Of a stretch of DNA of 64,000 nt, positions 1 to 10,330 are shown in pieces. Both the position numbers and the translations under genes were made by a program. The notes under the pieces are model-generated. The model saw only the letters and a program-made list of their open reading frames with translations, did no database searches and had not been told where the DNA came from. This stretch comes from Bacteroidales bacterium. GTDB lineage: Bacteria > Bacteroidota > Bacteroidia > Bacteroidales > UBA10428. Every line of letters starts with the position of its first letter. Within the stretch, counting starts at the first letter, position 1. Location: NCBI GenBank assembly GCA_016928305.1, contig JAFGKY010000073.1:1-64000 (forward strand), in the 5' to 3' direction.

Positions 1-17
1 AAAAAAAATTTATAAAA

Positions 18-188
18 ATGAAGAAAGTAGCTTTGTATTTTGTTGCTTTATCAGTAATTGGAGTTATAGCTCTTAGTGCTTGCAAACAAAAAGCACCCGA
101 AACTACTGAACCCGAAGCAGCCCCGGTAGAAGAAGTAGTTCCCGCAGCTGACACAGTTGTTGTTGCTGATACTGTTGCAGTTGAATAA
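18..188 (+). CDS. Small lipoprotein-like secreted peptide (56 aa), A/E/V/P-rich
   Basis: Read directly: MKKVALYFVALSVIGVIALSACKQKAPETTEPEAAPVEEVVPAADTVVVADTVAVE*; signal peptide with LSAC lipobox. Too short for the supplied ORF track. Confidence 0.75.
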   Translation: MKKVALYFVALSVIGVIALSACKQKAPETTEPEAAPVEEVVPAADTVVVADTVAVE

Positions 189-239
189 ACTATCAATAGT
201 CTACTGCATAGTATTATAAGGGAATATTAAAGTATTGAA

Positions 240-263
240 GCAGGACTGTTGTCCTGCTTTTTT
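240..263 (+). terminator. Rho-independent terminator after the small lipoprotein
   Basis: GCAGGAC-TGTT-GTCCTGC followed by TTTTTT. Confidence 0.85.
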
Positions 264-396
264 ATGTTAACCTGGAGTCAGTTGTCTATGGTTTACTTGC
301 CGTTAGGCAGGCCTGCTGTTAATTGCTGAACCATCTTTAACCCGGGTTCATTTATCGTTAATTTTTCGTATTCAGGCTAATATTTTGGTCCTTGAT

Positions 397-1227
397 TCAT
401 TTTACCATTCCTGTCATCACCTTCCCCGTTTCATAATCCAGTTCAGATCCTATTGCGCTATGGGGAATGGAGAAGATAACCAGCATAATTACAGCAGCAA
501 TAATTGTGAGTATAGGCCTTTCTTTTTTCATGTTACCCGCAAAGGCAATGATCCAAAAGGTAAAAGCGATCAACGTTTTATTATCGGTAAGGTCGAAGCC
601 CCTGGGGAATCCTGTCCATAATTCTCCAAAAGCATAAAACTGAACTACCGGACCAAGTATCATTCCTCCAAGCAGCAATGCTGCAGTAGTCACAAAAGTA
701 TACGGTCTGAACCTGGGATCCCGGGTTAAGGCCATCAGTCCTGCCAGGTTTGCCAGAAAAAGGGCAACAAACATGAACAGGATATGCGGTATTATGATCA
801 GGGCAGGCACGTCTCCCCGGAACCGGATAATAACAGATTCGTCCCCGGGTATGGATATTTTCTGACCGCCTGCATGAAGAATGATATAGTATTCCAGTTT
901 GCCGGCCGGAGGCTGGTTCGGTAATAAACCTACCAGGTTTCCTTTATCCATAAACATACGTGTCTTTTTCCAGGATTCAACCGTGGGATATCTTTTAAAG
1001 TAAAGCGTTCCTGTAATGGAGGAATCAGGAACGGGCAGCTCAATGCGTGCGTCTTTCATGCCTGCCTGGCTGCGTGGCAGCTTAAAATGAAATTCTGATT
1101 GGGGACTGATGAACACCGTAATGCGTTTGGGATTGGCCGGACCCGTGAACCGTTGAAAGATAATGGCTCCAAAAGTAACGACAATAGCTGTAAGCCATAT
1201 TAAATATGATCTGAATTTCATCTGCAA
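397..1227 (-). CDS. Conserved multi-TM membrane protein of unknown function
   Basis: 276 aa ORF with N-terminal TM and several C-terminal hydrophobic segments. Confidence 0.7.
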   Translation of the reverse strand: MQMKFRSYLIWLTAIVVTFGAIIFQRFTGPANPKRITVFISPQSEFHFKLPRSQAGMKDARIELPVPDSSITGTLYFKRYPTVESWKKTRMFMDKGNLVGLLPNQPPAGKLEYYIILHAGGQKISIPGDESVIIRFRGDVPALIIIPHILFMFVALFLANLAGLMALTRDPRFRPYTFVTTAALLLGGMILGPVVQFYAFGELWTGFPRGFDLTDNKTLIAFTFWIIAFAGNMKKERPILTIIAAVIMLVIFSIPHSAIGSELDYETGKVMTGMVK

Positions 1228-1283
1228 TACAGTTTGGTAACAATTTTAGTAATTAGATTCTTTCTTGGCGAATAAATCACGTA

Positions 1284-3059
1284 TTACAATTGTATAAGTA
1301 AGACCTCCTTATTTCCATTTCTTTGTATTTCAACGCTTATGGTTTCTCCCGGAGAAAGTTTCGAAAGCCTGTACATATAATCGTAAATATTATGTATAGG
1401 TAAATCATTTATGGCTGTGATGATATCGCCACTTTTAATACCTCCAAGTTCCGCCGGCTTTCCCCTGGTAACGAATTCCACCCTTACACCATCCGTTGAA
1501 TCATCTGCAATACAAGGCATGAAGCCAAGTGTTACTTTAAACCGTCTCCCGCTGGAAACACTGGTTTTGGGACCAGCTTCCATAAAATGCAGGGTGGAAG
1601 GATGATTGGCAATTGCTTCGGTAAGTCTGAATGCAAAACCCGATACCTGGTCCAGACCCTGAAAATTGATATATTCAATATCATCATCAGGAGTATGGTA
1701 GTCAACATGGGCACCGGTGGTAAGGAAGAATACAGGAATATCCCTGCCATAAAAAGATGCATGATCAGAAGGCCCGAAGCCTTCAGAAGTTTTCCTTAGC
1801 TTCAGACCAGGGTGTTTGTTTGCAAGGGCAATCAATGAATCCGCTTCAAGCGATGTCCCCGTTCCTGATACCTGAAGCCCCTTGGATGTATCAAGCCTTC
1901 CTACCATATCGAGGTTGATCATGGCAGTGATCTTTTTCAGATCAACCGGTGGATGCGATACAAATTGTCTCGATCCAAGCAGTCCCATCTCTTCAGCACC
2001 AAATGCAACAACTATGACACTCCGCCTTAAATGTTTGTGAGGTAATAATTTGGCCAGGGTTAGCATGGCTGTGACACCGGAAGCATTATCATCGGCCCCG
2101 TTGTGCACCGCAATGGTATCTGGGCGCCGTGAGGAAGAGTTCTTTCCACCGATGCCCAGATGATCAAAATGAGCTCCAATAACTATATATTCATTTTTCA
2201 GCAACGGATCGCTTCCTTCAATCAAACCGGCAATATTATAAGTATTTCCCTTTTGTGTCAGGATATCACTGATGGCATATACGGTGTCATATAAAGCAAA
2301 GGAAATGGGTTTTTTATCTTCCAATATGTTCGATTCCAGCTGGGAGACAGCAATGTTCTTTGTCGCCAGCAGGGTGTCGGCAAAAGCACGTTTAATATGG
2401 AATACAGGTATCCCTACGGAACTGGCTGTTGAATCGAAGGAAATAAGTTGGTCTTCATTATCATAGCTCATTCCGGAGACGAATAATAAGCCTGCTGCCC
2501 CATTGTCTCGCGCCAGCATTGCCTTGTCACGTTCTTCCGAATATTTTTCCAATAGTGTGTCATTACCTTCAACATGCGGATATCCGCGGAGCATCATAAG
2601 CCATTTTTGATGTGCATCAATACCGGCATAATCATCCCAGGTGAAGTCACCAGACAAACATGTGATTCCATAACCGGCAAAAATTACCTGGCCTGTAACT
2701 GTATCAGGTGACGAAAAGCCGAGAGGCATCATATCTTTACCCATCAATAAGGTGTCGCCATTGAAAACCAGGCTGGTATTTTTCCCCGGAATCCTTGAGC
2801 GTGTAAACGGTACTTCCTGAAAACCTTCGTTAAATAAAAGCTTGACACTGTTATCAAGAAATACATGTTGAATGTAATAACGTGCCATGCTGTCTCCTTC
2901 AGTCCCCGGATATCGTCCTCCAAGAGCATCGGATGACAGATACTGCAAATGGGCCTTGGCATAATTATCGTGTTTTTCATGCATGGACCGGGGAACAGCA
3001 CAACCCATAAATAATGCAAGTCCTGTTACAATGGAAATGAAATAAGGGATTTCGTGCAT
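1284..3059 (-). CDS. M28-family metallopeptidase with PA domain and C-terminal PDZ domain
   Basis: Metal-site motifs (GAHFDHLG, NGADDNASG, FGAEEMGLLGS), GFGPSDHASFY, and C-terminal PDZ (GGIKSGDIITAINDLPI). Confidence 0.9.
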   Translation of the reverse strand: MHEIPYFISIVTGLALFMGCAVPRSMHEKHDNYAKAHLQYLSSDALGGRYPGTEGDSMARYYIQHVFLDNSVKLLFNEGFQEVPFTRSRIPGKNTSLVFNGDTLLMGKDMMPLGFSSPDTVTGQVIFAGYGITCLSGDFTWDDYAGIDAHQKWLMMLRGYPHVEGNDTLLEKYSEERDKAMLARDNGAAGLLFVSGMSYDNEDQLISFDSTASSVGIPVFHIKRAFADTLLATKNIAVSQLESNILEDKKPISFALYDTVYAISDILTQKGNTYNIAGLIEGSDPLLKNEYIVIGAHFDHLGIGGKNSSSRRPDTIAVHNGADDNASGVTAMLTLAKLLPHKHLRRSVIVVAFGAEEMGLLGSRQFVSHPPVDLKKITAMINLDMVGRLDTSKGLQVSGTGTSLEADSLIALANKHPGLKLRKTSEGFGPSDHASFYGRDIPVFFLTTGAHVDYHTPDDDIEYINFQGLDQVSGFAFRLTEAIANHPSTLHFMEAGPKTSVSSGRRFKVTLGFMPCIADDSTDGVRVEFVTRGKPAELGGIKSGDIITAINDLPIHNIYDYMYRLSKLSPGETISVEIQRNGNKEVLLIQL

Positions 3060-3359
3060 AATTATTCGGTTTAAAGCACGGTAAAATTAAACTTCTTGAG
3101 ATTAAATAAAAAAATGATTGAATTAAATCGTTGAATAGTAAGAACAGGTGTCCTCGAAAATTAAAAGTAAGATTCTTGATGCTATGAATCAGGCATTTCC
3201 CTGACACGGATTTGATGGAACACGGAGTGAACTCGGGTTTTCTCAATCAACAAATCAACCCTCCTCTGCCATCACCTTTGCTGAAGCTACGGTGATTGAG
3301 AAAGGCTGCGGAGGGCGAAACAAATTATTAAACCAGCAAATCAGCTAATCAGCAATTAA

Positions 3360-4478
3360 TTATGCTGTTTTCCTGTAACGGTTGATGGCGAGGATTGTGA
3401 ATACAATAGCAATCACGGTCAGGGCAATGATTTCCCGGTTGATATCATAAAATGTCGATCCTTTAAGCATAACCATCCTGTTAATGCGCATAATATATAC
3501 AACAGGGTTAATCAGGTTAATCTTTTGTGCCCATACAGGCATGCTCTCCAATGGTGTGAATATACCACTCATCAGTATGAATATTATCATAAAAAAGAAA
3601 CCGGTGAACATAAACTGCTGTTGTGTGCCTGCAAAAGTCGAGAGGAAAAGGGCCAGCCCGAGAACCGCGACCATGAAAACAGTTGAGCAAAGAAAAAGAA
3701 GGGTAATGCTACCCTCAAACGGAATATTGAAAGCCAGTTTTCCTATGGCTAATCCCAGTGCAAGGTCAATCAACCCGATAATCAGAAATGGCACTATTTT
3801 AGCCAGGATGAAATGATATTTCTTAACGGGTGTAACATTGATCTGCTCAATAGTGCCGCTTTCCTTTTCTTTCACCAGATTAAGGCCAGCAAGAATGAAT
3901 GCAATTGCGAGCACAAGGATGCCAAGTATCCCGGGCAGCATGTAGAATTTATAATTGAGCATCTCGTTGTACCAGTACCTGTTTGTAACCTTCACCTGGG
4001 GGATGGATGTAAATCCTAAGCCTCCGGTTTTTTCGGTTATGATATTCATGTTGTAATCACGAATCACGCCGTTCAGGTATGCCCACGACAGCTGGGCATT
4101 TGCAGCATTGATAGCATTGGCCGAAACAAATATCCTTCCGGAGTTCCCATTTCCGATCTCTTCTCCGAAACCGGAAGGTATATGAAGTATTAAATCACAT
4201 TTATCCTTTTTTAACAGATTATTGGCTTCATCTTCAGAGAATGTAGAAAATCTGACGTTGAAGAATGTTGATCCTTCCAGCTGGCCGACCAGTTCTCTTG
4301 ATTCGATGGTCATGTCCCTGTCAACAATGCACAGCTTTACATTTTTGATTTCAAACGTTATGGCAGGGACTAATATCAACATCTGGACAATGGGAATACC
4401 AAAAATGGCTTTCCCGATAAATTTATCCCTGAAGATCTGAATAAACTCTTTCCTGATTAAATATATAAGTGTTCTCAT
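3360..4478 (-). CDS. ABC-2 type transporter permease
   Basis: 372 aa; N-terminal TM, large extracytoplasmic loop, C-terminal TM bundle, KEKESGTIEQINVTP motif. Confidence 0.88.
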   Translation of the reverse strand: MRTLIYLIRKEFIQIFRDKFIGKAIFGIPIVQMLILVPAITFEIKNVKLCIVDRDMTIESRELVGQLEGSTFFNVRFSTFSEDEANNLLKKDKCDLILHIPSGFGEEIGNGNSGRIFVSANAINAANAQLSWAYLNGVIRDYNMNIITEKTGGLGFTSIPQVKVTNRYWYNEMLNYKFYMLPGILGILVLAIAFILAGLNLVKEKESGTIEQINVTPVKKYHFILAKIVPFLIIGLIDLALGLAIGKLAFNIPFEGSITLLFLCSTVFMVAVLGLALFLSTFAGTQQQFMFTGFFFMIIFILMSGIFTPLESMPVWAQKINLINPVVYIMRINRMVMLKGSTFYDINREIIALTVIAIVFTILAINRYRKTA

Positions 4479-4528
4479 ATTTTCGATTATATTCTTTCAG
4501 CTTATGTCTCCCTTCTTCAGTATCCAAC

Positions 4529-4591
4529 TCCTCACCCCCTGCCCCCTCTCCAAATTGGAGAGGGAGGCTCGAAGAGCCGGGGGGGTGAGGA
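4529..4591. repeat. Palindromic intergenic repeat that can fold as an outer stem with two inner hairpins
   Basis: TCCTCACCCCC...[CCCTCTCC-AAATT-GGAGAGGG][GGCTC-GAA-GAGCC]...GGGGGTGAGGA read directly. Confidence 0.75.
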
Positions 4592-4655
4592 AATCACCCT
4601 ATATAGTTTGCTATACCCTGCTTCTTTTTTCCTTCGATCTTCCTTCTTCCTTATC

Positions 4656-5765
4656 CTACTGTAACCGTATTTTAAAATTCCTAATACTCAATCCTATTGC
4701 AGCCGCCGTAAAAACCATCAGTATCAGTGTTTCCTTCCATACATAAAGGAATCCGGTTCCCTTGATCATTATATTTTTAATGATCACAATAAAATATCTT
4801 GGTGGAAGTATGGCGCTGACCCATCCGTATACTTTCGGCATATTCTCTATTGGAAATATGAAACCGGAAAGCAAAACACTCGGAAGCAACATGCCCACCA
4901 GGGAGATAAAGATTGCCTGCTGCATTGTTTTTGCCACTGTTGAAATTAAAATCCCAATTGAGAGACTCATAAGAATATAAAGCATCGATTCAGCCAGAAG
5001 CAGGATCAGGCTTCCTTTAACCGATAAACCAAACACCAGCCATGAAAGCAACAAGATCATGATCACATCGACAAAGGACAGCATGAAATAAGGAATTACT
5101 TTACCCAGAATGATCTGAATCGGTTTCAGGGGTGAAACGAGCAGGACCTCCATGGTTCCGAATTCCTTTTCACGGGTAATGGTAATGGATGTCATCAACG
5201 CACAGATAAGTATCATTATAAGAGTTATGACACCAGGCACAAACATATATTGACCTTTCAGTGAAGGATTATAAAACATCCTCACTTCTGGTTCAACCAA
5301 CTGGGCAACGGTAGCTGAGTTCCCGGCCAGCTCCTTGTTGAAATCGGCAACGATAGCTGTAAGATAGTTTGTTGTGAGGGTTGCCATATTGGGTTCCGAC
5401 CCATCGGCGATAATGCTTATGGCGGCTTTGCCTTCGCTGACAAGACTCCGGCCAAAATCCTTTTCAAAGACAATAACGGCTTTAATCTTGTTACCCCTGA
5501 GTGCCTTATCAATGTCATTGAAATTTAACAAAGTTTCACCCCTCCTGAAAAAACCTGATGAACATATCTTATCGGATATTTTTTGTGTTATTTCATCGCG
5601 GGAAAGATCAAGAAAGGCAACCTGGGCATTTTTCAGGTCGGTGCTTACCACAAAGCCAAACAGAAGTATCTGAACGGCAGGGATACCAAACAGTATGATC
5701 ATCGTGCGGACATCCCTGAAGATATGCAGGAACTCTTTCTTGACAAATCCGAGGAATCTTTTCAT
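4656..5765 (-). CDS. ABC-2 type transporter permease
   Basis: 369 aa; TREKEFGTMEVLLVSPLKP motif and ABC-2 topology. Confidence 0.88.
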   Translation of the reverse strand: MKRFLGFVKKEFLHIFRDVRTMIILFGIPAVQILLFGFVVSTDLKNAQVAFLDLSRDEITQKISDKICSSGFFRRGETLLNFNDIDKALRGNKIKAVIVFEKDFGRSLVSEGKAAISIIADGSEPNMATLTTNYLTAIVADFNKELAGNSATVAQLVEPEVRMFYNPSLKGQYMFVPGVITLIMILICALMTSITITREKEFGTMEVLLVSPLKPIQIILGKVIPYFMLSFVDVIMILLLSWLVFGLSVKGSLILLLAESMLYILMSLSIGILISTVAKTMQQAIFISLVGMLLPSVLLSGFIFPIENMPKVYGWVSAILPPRYFIVIIKNIMIKGTGFLYVWKETLILMVFTAAAIGLSIRNFKIRLQ

Positions 5766-5768
5766 ATC

Positions 5769-6506
5769 TTAATCTTTACCGGGACGGGCTATTTTTATAA
5801 ATACTTCCTCCACCGAGTTAACCTTATATTGTTTCTTCAGCTCAGCCGGCGTATCCAATGCTACAATTTTACCTTCGCTCATTATGGAAACCCGGTCGCA
5901 ATATTCGGCTTCATCCATATAATGCGTTGTTACAAAAACTGTGATACCATTGGCTGCTGTTTCGTAGATCATCTCCCAGAACTGGCGCCGTGTAACGGGA
6001 TCAACCCCACCGGTAGGCTCATCGAGAAAGACAATTTTCGGTTGATGAAGAACTGCAACTGAAAAAGCAAGTTTCTGCTTTAATCCCAGAGGCAGATCCG
6101 AGATCATCCTGTCTCCATATTCTACGAAATTCAGTCTTTTAAGAAGACCGTCTGTCCTTTCTCTTATAAGTTTCAGTTTCATCCCGTAAATACCACCATA
6201 CAGCATTATATTCTCTTTTACAGTCAGATCTTCATACAATGAAAACTTCTGACACATATAGCCGATGCTTTTCTTTATCTGTTCAGGCTGCTTCCTTGCA
6301 TTGAATCCGGCAACAAAAACTTCTCCCGATGTCGGTGCCGACAAACCTGAAAGTATCCTGATGGCCGTTGTTTTTCCCGCACCATTGGCGCCCAGGAAAC
6401 CAAAAATCTCCCCTTCATGAACTTCAAAGTTCAGGTTATCATTGGCCGTGAAGTCTCCATACTTCTTCACCAGGTTTTTGACTGATATTACTGTATCACT
6501 TACCAT
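5769..6506 (-). CDS. ABC transporter ATP-binding protein
   Basis: Walker A GANGAGKTT; Walker B KIVFLDEPTGGVDP. Confidence 0.93.
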   Translation of the reverse strand: MVSDTVISVKNLVKKYGDFTANDNLNFEVHEGEIFGFLGANGAGKTTAIRILSGLSAPTSGEVFVAGFNARKQPEQIKKSIGYMCQKFSLYEDLTVKENIMLYGGIYGMKLKLIRERTDGLLKRLNFVEYGDRMISDLPLGLKQKLAFSVAVLHQPKIVFLDEPTGGVDPVTRRQFWEMIYETAANGITVFVTTHYMDEAEYCDRVSIMSEGKIVALDTPAELKKQYKVNSVEEVFIKIARPGKD

Positions 6507-6566
6507 CTTCTAATTCTTGTTATTGTACTCTTAACCAGCCAGCTTTGCCGACTGCAGACTGAAACC

Positions 6567-7484
6567 TCAGCGAAAGCTGGTCCCCATCAGCTCGAGGAAC
6601 CTGTCTTCAATTCCTGCTCTGGTTTCACTTATAGTCACATTGATTATGCCCATCCCAATAAGATAATCATTGAACGAATTGTCAAAATTATCTTCTTTGA
6701 AGGTCACATGTACAGCATCCCCGAATGGATAGGCGGTGCTTATTCCGGGAAAACTTCTCAAAGCATTTATCAGCTTGTATTTTTCAGGAGATTTTACACT
6801 GAAAAGCTTCTTGCTGAATCCGTTTCGTATTCCTTCAGGCTGATCGATCGAAAGTATTTTTCCTTCCTGGATAAGCGCCACCCTGTCACACTTCATGGCC
6901 TCATCCATATAGGGTGTAGAAACGATGATTGTGATGTTGTGCTTTCTGATTTTTTTAAGCATTTCCCAGAATTCCGTCCGAGATACTGCATCAACACCGG
7001 TTGTTGGCTCGTCAAGGACAAGCAGACGCGGTTTATGAATCAATGCACAGGATAATGCCAGCTTCTGCTTCATACCGCCAGAAAGCTTTCCCGCAAGCCT
7101 TGTCTTAAAGGGTTCAATATGGGAATAGACATCCTGAATGAGGTCGTAGTTCTCCTTTACTGTGGTACCAAAGACAGTCGCGTAGAAATTCAGGTTTTCC
7201 TCAACCGACAGATCCATGTATAGGCTGAATCTTCCGGGCATATAACCAATGTTCTCGCGCAGTTGCTTGTACCCGGTTTCACTATCGAGTCCCATGATCG
7301 TCATTTTTCCTTCATCAGGAAGCAACAGTGTCGTTATGATCCTGAAAAGCGTTGTTTTGCCTGCTCCGTCGGGACCAATGAAACCGAATATCTCGCCCTC
7401 AGACACCTCAAAGGATATTTCCTTCAGGGCTTGTGTTTTCCCGAATTTCTTACTGATACCCGATGATTCAATGACTTTCTGCAT
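6567..7484 (-). CDS. ABC transporter ATP-binding protein
   Basis: Walker A GPDGAGKTT; signature LSGGMKQKLALS; Walker B LLVLDEPTTGVD. Confidence 0.93.
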   Translation of the reverse strand: MQKVIESSGISKKFGKTQALKEISFEVSEGEIFGFIGPDGAGKTTLFRIITTLLLPDEGKMTIMGLDSETGYKQLRENIGYMPGRFSLYMDLSVEENLNFYATVFGTTVKENYDLIQDVYSHIEPFKTRLAGKLSGGMKQKLALSCALIHKPRLLVLDEPTTGVDAVSRTEFWEMLKKIRKHNITIIVSTPYMDEAMKCDRVALIQEGKILSIDQPEGIRNGFSKKLFSVKSPEKYKLINALRSFPGISTAYPFGDAVHVTFKEDNFDNSFNDYLIGMGIINVTISETRAGIEDRFLELMGTSFR

Positions 7485-7490
7485 AGCTTA

Positions 7491-8384
7491 TCAAAAAATT
7501 GCTTCTCCGGGCATTCCCGATTTCATGGAGCCGTCATTCTTTACATCAATGGTTACGGCATATACAAGTGTGATACGTTCTTCCTTTGTCTGGATTATCT
7601 TGGGGGTGAACTCAGCTTTGCCTGATATATAACTTATGGTACCCGGAAATGATCTATAGCCCTTCTTCCCGTCATCGATCCGTACAGTACATTCCTCACT
7701 GATTTTCAAATGTCCCAGCTGAGCACCGCTGACATAAACTTTCAGCTTTATCAACGACAAGTCGGCAATCTTTGCCAAAGGCTTGCCTGATACCGTAATT
7801 TCTCCGGCCTCGGCGTATTTTTCAATGATGGTTCCGTTAATAGGACTACTGACACGACAGCGCATTAACTGTTCATTAAGTGTAGCCTTTTTTGATTCGA
7901 AAACCGATAACTCCGCTTTAACGGATGATTTCTGTATGTTGTTGGCCGCTATCTGTTTCTGCAATACCGCAACCTGACCTGTAAGGTCATCGTATTGTTT
8001 TTGGGTCGCAGCATCATTCTTCAGCATATTCTTAATCCTGTCAATATTGACATTTAGATTCACTATTTGCTGATTCAGGATCTCATTCTGTGCATCTATG
8101 GTGGCGATACGGGTTCTGACGCCCTTCATTCCGGCATTGATCTCATCTTTTTGAAGATGGAACAGTGTCGTATCGATCAGGGCTATTTCTGTCCCCTTTT
8201 CAATTTCCGATCCTTCCGACACATTAAGTTTGAGAATCCTTCCGTTGGTCTCTGAAGAAACAAGTACTTCAGTTGCCTCAAAAGTTCCAAAGGCATCGGC
8301 TTCTCCTGAGCTGTTTTTGCAGCCGTTGAACAGCACAGTTGTTGTCAGTAACAATAACCAGTTTTTCATAATAGTATGATTCAT
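7491..8384 (-). CDS. HlyD/RND-type periplasmic adaptor (membrane fusion) lipoprotein
   Basis: Lipobox (FNGCKNSS), biotinyl-lipoyl-like halves around a coiled coil, SPINGTIIEKYAEAGE motif. Confidence 0.88.
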   Translation of the reverse strand: MNHTIMKNWLLLLTTTVLFNGCKNSSGEADAFGTFEATEVLVSSETNGRILKLNVSEGSEIEKGTEIALIDTTLFHLQKDEINAGMKGVRTRIATIDAQNEILNQQIVNLNVNIDRIKNMLKNDAATQKQYDDLTGQVAVLQKQIAANNIQKSSVKAELSVFESKKATLNEQLMRCRVSSPINGTIIEKYAEAGEITVSGKPLAKIADLSLIKLKVYVSGAQLGHLKISEECTVRIDDGKKGYRSFPGTISYISGKAEFTPKIIQTKEERITLVYAVTIDVKNDGSMKSGMPGEAIF

Positions 8385-8391
8385 TTTTTTA

Positions 8392-9684
8392 TTATTCTAT
8401 ATCCTTACCGCTTATATTTAAATATTCAACCCGAGTCATCGCAAGATTTATGATATGTATTTCATAATTTATCAGGGCTTGTCTTTCAGCATTGAGTTCA
8501 TTCAAATAATCGGTGGCCGTAATGGTTCCGTTTTCATATTGCGATTCGGCAGCTGATGTGATCCTTTTTCGTATCTCAATGAGTTCCGTGTCGGTTTCCA
8601 AAAGGGATTCCAGGCCTGAGATTTCCGCACTTTTGGCCTCCAGAAGCCGTTGCAGATTATCTTCCAGATCGCTTTTCCTGCTGTCAATTATGCTCTGCTG
8701 AAGGGATATAACCTTCTTTTCATTCTTTGCCATGTTCCAGTCGAAGATATTCCATTTCAAGCCTGCACCAAGCATGTAATAGGGTGCAAATTCATCTTTG
8801 AAGAGATTGTTCCCGGGCGGATTTCCATATCCAAAAGTTGCAAATCCGAATGCCTTTGGCATCCTTTTGCTTTGTATCAGCTTCCGTGATGCATCAAGCT
8901 GTTTTATTCTCAGGTCGAAGAGCTGCAATTCAGGGCGCGTTAATTCATCAGTAAGCTCTTGTTCTATCGCCGGAATCACTAATTGTGTTGAATCATCAAT
9001 ATCACTTCCCGTGAGGTCTGAAAGAATCTTTAGCAACGATGTTTTCCTGATATCGTACTCCGTGAGTTGCTGTTCAAGCTTTATCTTCTCGGAAGACAGG
9101 ACGTCAATATCGGATTTCCGGATTACACCGCTGGCAAGGGCTGAAATCATCGATACCAATCTTTTTTTTATAAGCTCCAGGTAGTTTTGCATCAGCTCCT
9201 TCTGTCTTTCGAGGAGCAGAAGACTGAAATAATAACGATTTACCTGTTCACGGCGTTTGTATAGATCAGCCTCTGTCTGCTGCTCATTAATACCAAGGTC
9301 AGCCCTTTCAAGAGCCCTTGCCCCCTTTATTGCGCCTCCGTCATAAATCACCTGGTTTATATCCAGTGTTACCTTATACTGTTCGTGGGGCAGCGGTTGA
9401 ATAGAATCAGCAATGCCTGGCACGGGCAATGAACCAAGGACATCGGTCATATCCACCACGGATGAATTATAGACAAAGCTCCCGTTGGCATCCAGTGTTG
9501 GCAGCCAGCTCCTGGAAAGATTTTTATCTTTCAACTGCCAGATATCTGCATAAGCTTTTTTTTCTACTGCAACCGGTGACGTCGTATATGCTTTTTCATA
9601 ACATTCCTGCAAAGTCAATATCCTTTGTGAAAAGGCTGAAACCGGAGCCAATATCGTGATCAATAGCCATAATATGTTTTTCAT
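8392..9684 (-). CDS. TolC-family outer membrane efflux protein
   Basis: 430 aa; signal peptide, TolC-like repeats, position in efflux operon. Confidence 0.88.
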   Translation of the reverse strand: MKNILWLLITILAPVSAFSQRILTLQECYEKAYTTSPVAVEKKAYADIWQLKDKNLSRSWLPTLDANGSFVYNSSVVDMTDVLGSLPVPGIADSIQPLPHEQYKVTLDINQVIYDGGAIKGARALERADLGINEQQTEADLYKRREQVNRYYFSLLLLERQKELMQNYLELIKKRLVSMISALASGVIRKSDIDVLSSEKIKLEQQLTEYDIRKTSLLKILSDLTGSDIDDSTQLVIPAIEQELTDELTRPELQLFDLRIKQLDASRKLIQSKRMPKAFGFATFGYGNPPGNNLFKDEFAPYYMLGAGLKWNIFDWNMAKNEKKVISLQQSIIDSRKSDLEDNLQRLLEAKSAEISGLESLLETDTELIEIRKRITSAAESQYENGTITATDYLNELNAERQALINYEIHIINLAMTRVEYLNISGKDIE

Positions 9685-9713
9685 GTTTTTATTTGTTTTT
9701 TTCCTTATGCTTT

Positions 9714-10325
9714 TTACTTCTTAATGGCATTTATGACAAATTCTGCAGCATACTTCTTCCGTTTCTCAATATAATCGTCAAAATTATATCCCATTTTCTC
9801 CAGGATACTTGCAATAAGAACCCTGCCTGCAAACGGGAACACACTCAGGGCGGCTATGGAAGTCATTAATTGAGGAATATTCTCCAGTGTGATATTATAC
9901 TTTTCCAATTCCTCTTTGTGCTGTGCTTCAAGGGTGGTCCATATTTTTTTAATGTCAATGCCCTGAATAAATTTTCTGACCCTTTCAGGATTGCGGTTTA
10001 TTTCGTTCAGGACGAAAGGAGCAAGCCGGGGATTCTTTTGAAGAAATGAGATATGCTCCCTGAAAAAGAATCGAATCTTTTCCTCCAACGAGAGATTTGC
10101 GTCAAACACCGGGGCAAACTTTTTGAACATTTGCCCGGCGATCATTTCAAAAACTGCGTTAAACAGGCGGTTTTTCGTTCGATAATAATAATGCAATAAG
10201 GATTTGTTGATCCCGGCATGGTCTGCAATATCCTGCATCCGTGCACCATCCATTCCCTTTTCTATGAAGACCTCTGTGGCGGCTTCAAAGATCTTCTCTT
10301 CGGTTTGCCTTTCATTTTCTGTCAT
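9714..10325 (-). CDS. TetR/AcrR-family transcriptional regulator
   Basis: N-terminal HTH: AATEVFIEKGMDGARMQDIADHAGINKSLLHYYYRTKNRLF. Confidence 0.93.
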   Translation of the reverse strand: MTENERQTEEKIFEAATEVFIEKGMDGARMQDIADHAGINKSLLHYYYRTKNRLFNAVFEMIAGQMFKKFAPVFDANLSLEEKIRFFFREHISFLQKNPRLAPFVLNEINRNPERVRKFIQGIDIKKIWTTLEAQHKEELEKYNITLENIPQLMTSIAALSVFPFAGRVLIASILEKMGYNFDDYIEKRKKYAAEFVINAIKK

Positions 10326-10330
10326 GCTAT

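Noticed and set aside
385-621. 78-aa plus-strand ORF
   Set aside because: Antisense to the 397-1227 membrane protein; no family features.
5583-6062. 159-aa plus-strand ORF across the permease/ATPase junction
   Set aside because: Antisense to two well-supported ABC genes; no recognisable domain.
3360-10325. Efflux operon as a novel system
   Set aside because: TetR-TolC-HlyD-two ATPases-two ABC-2 permeases is a known arrangement similar to YbhGFSR/YhiI-type exporters.
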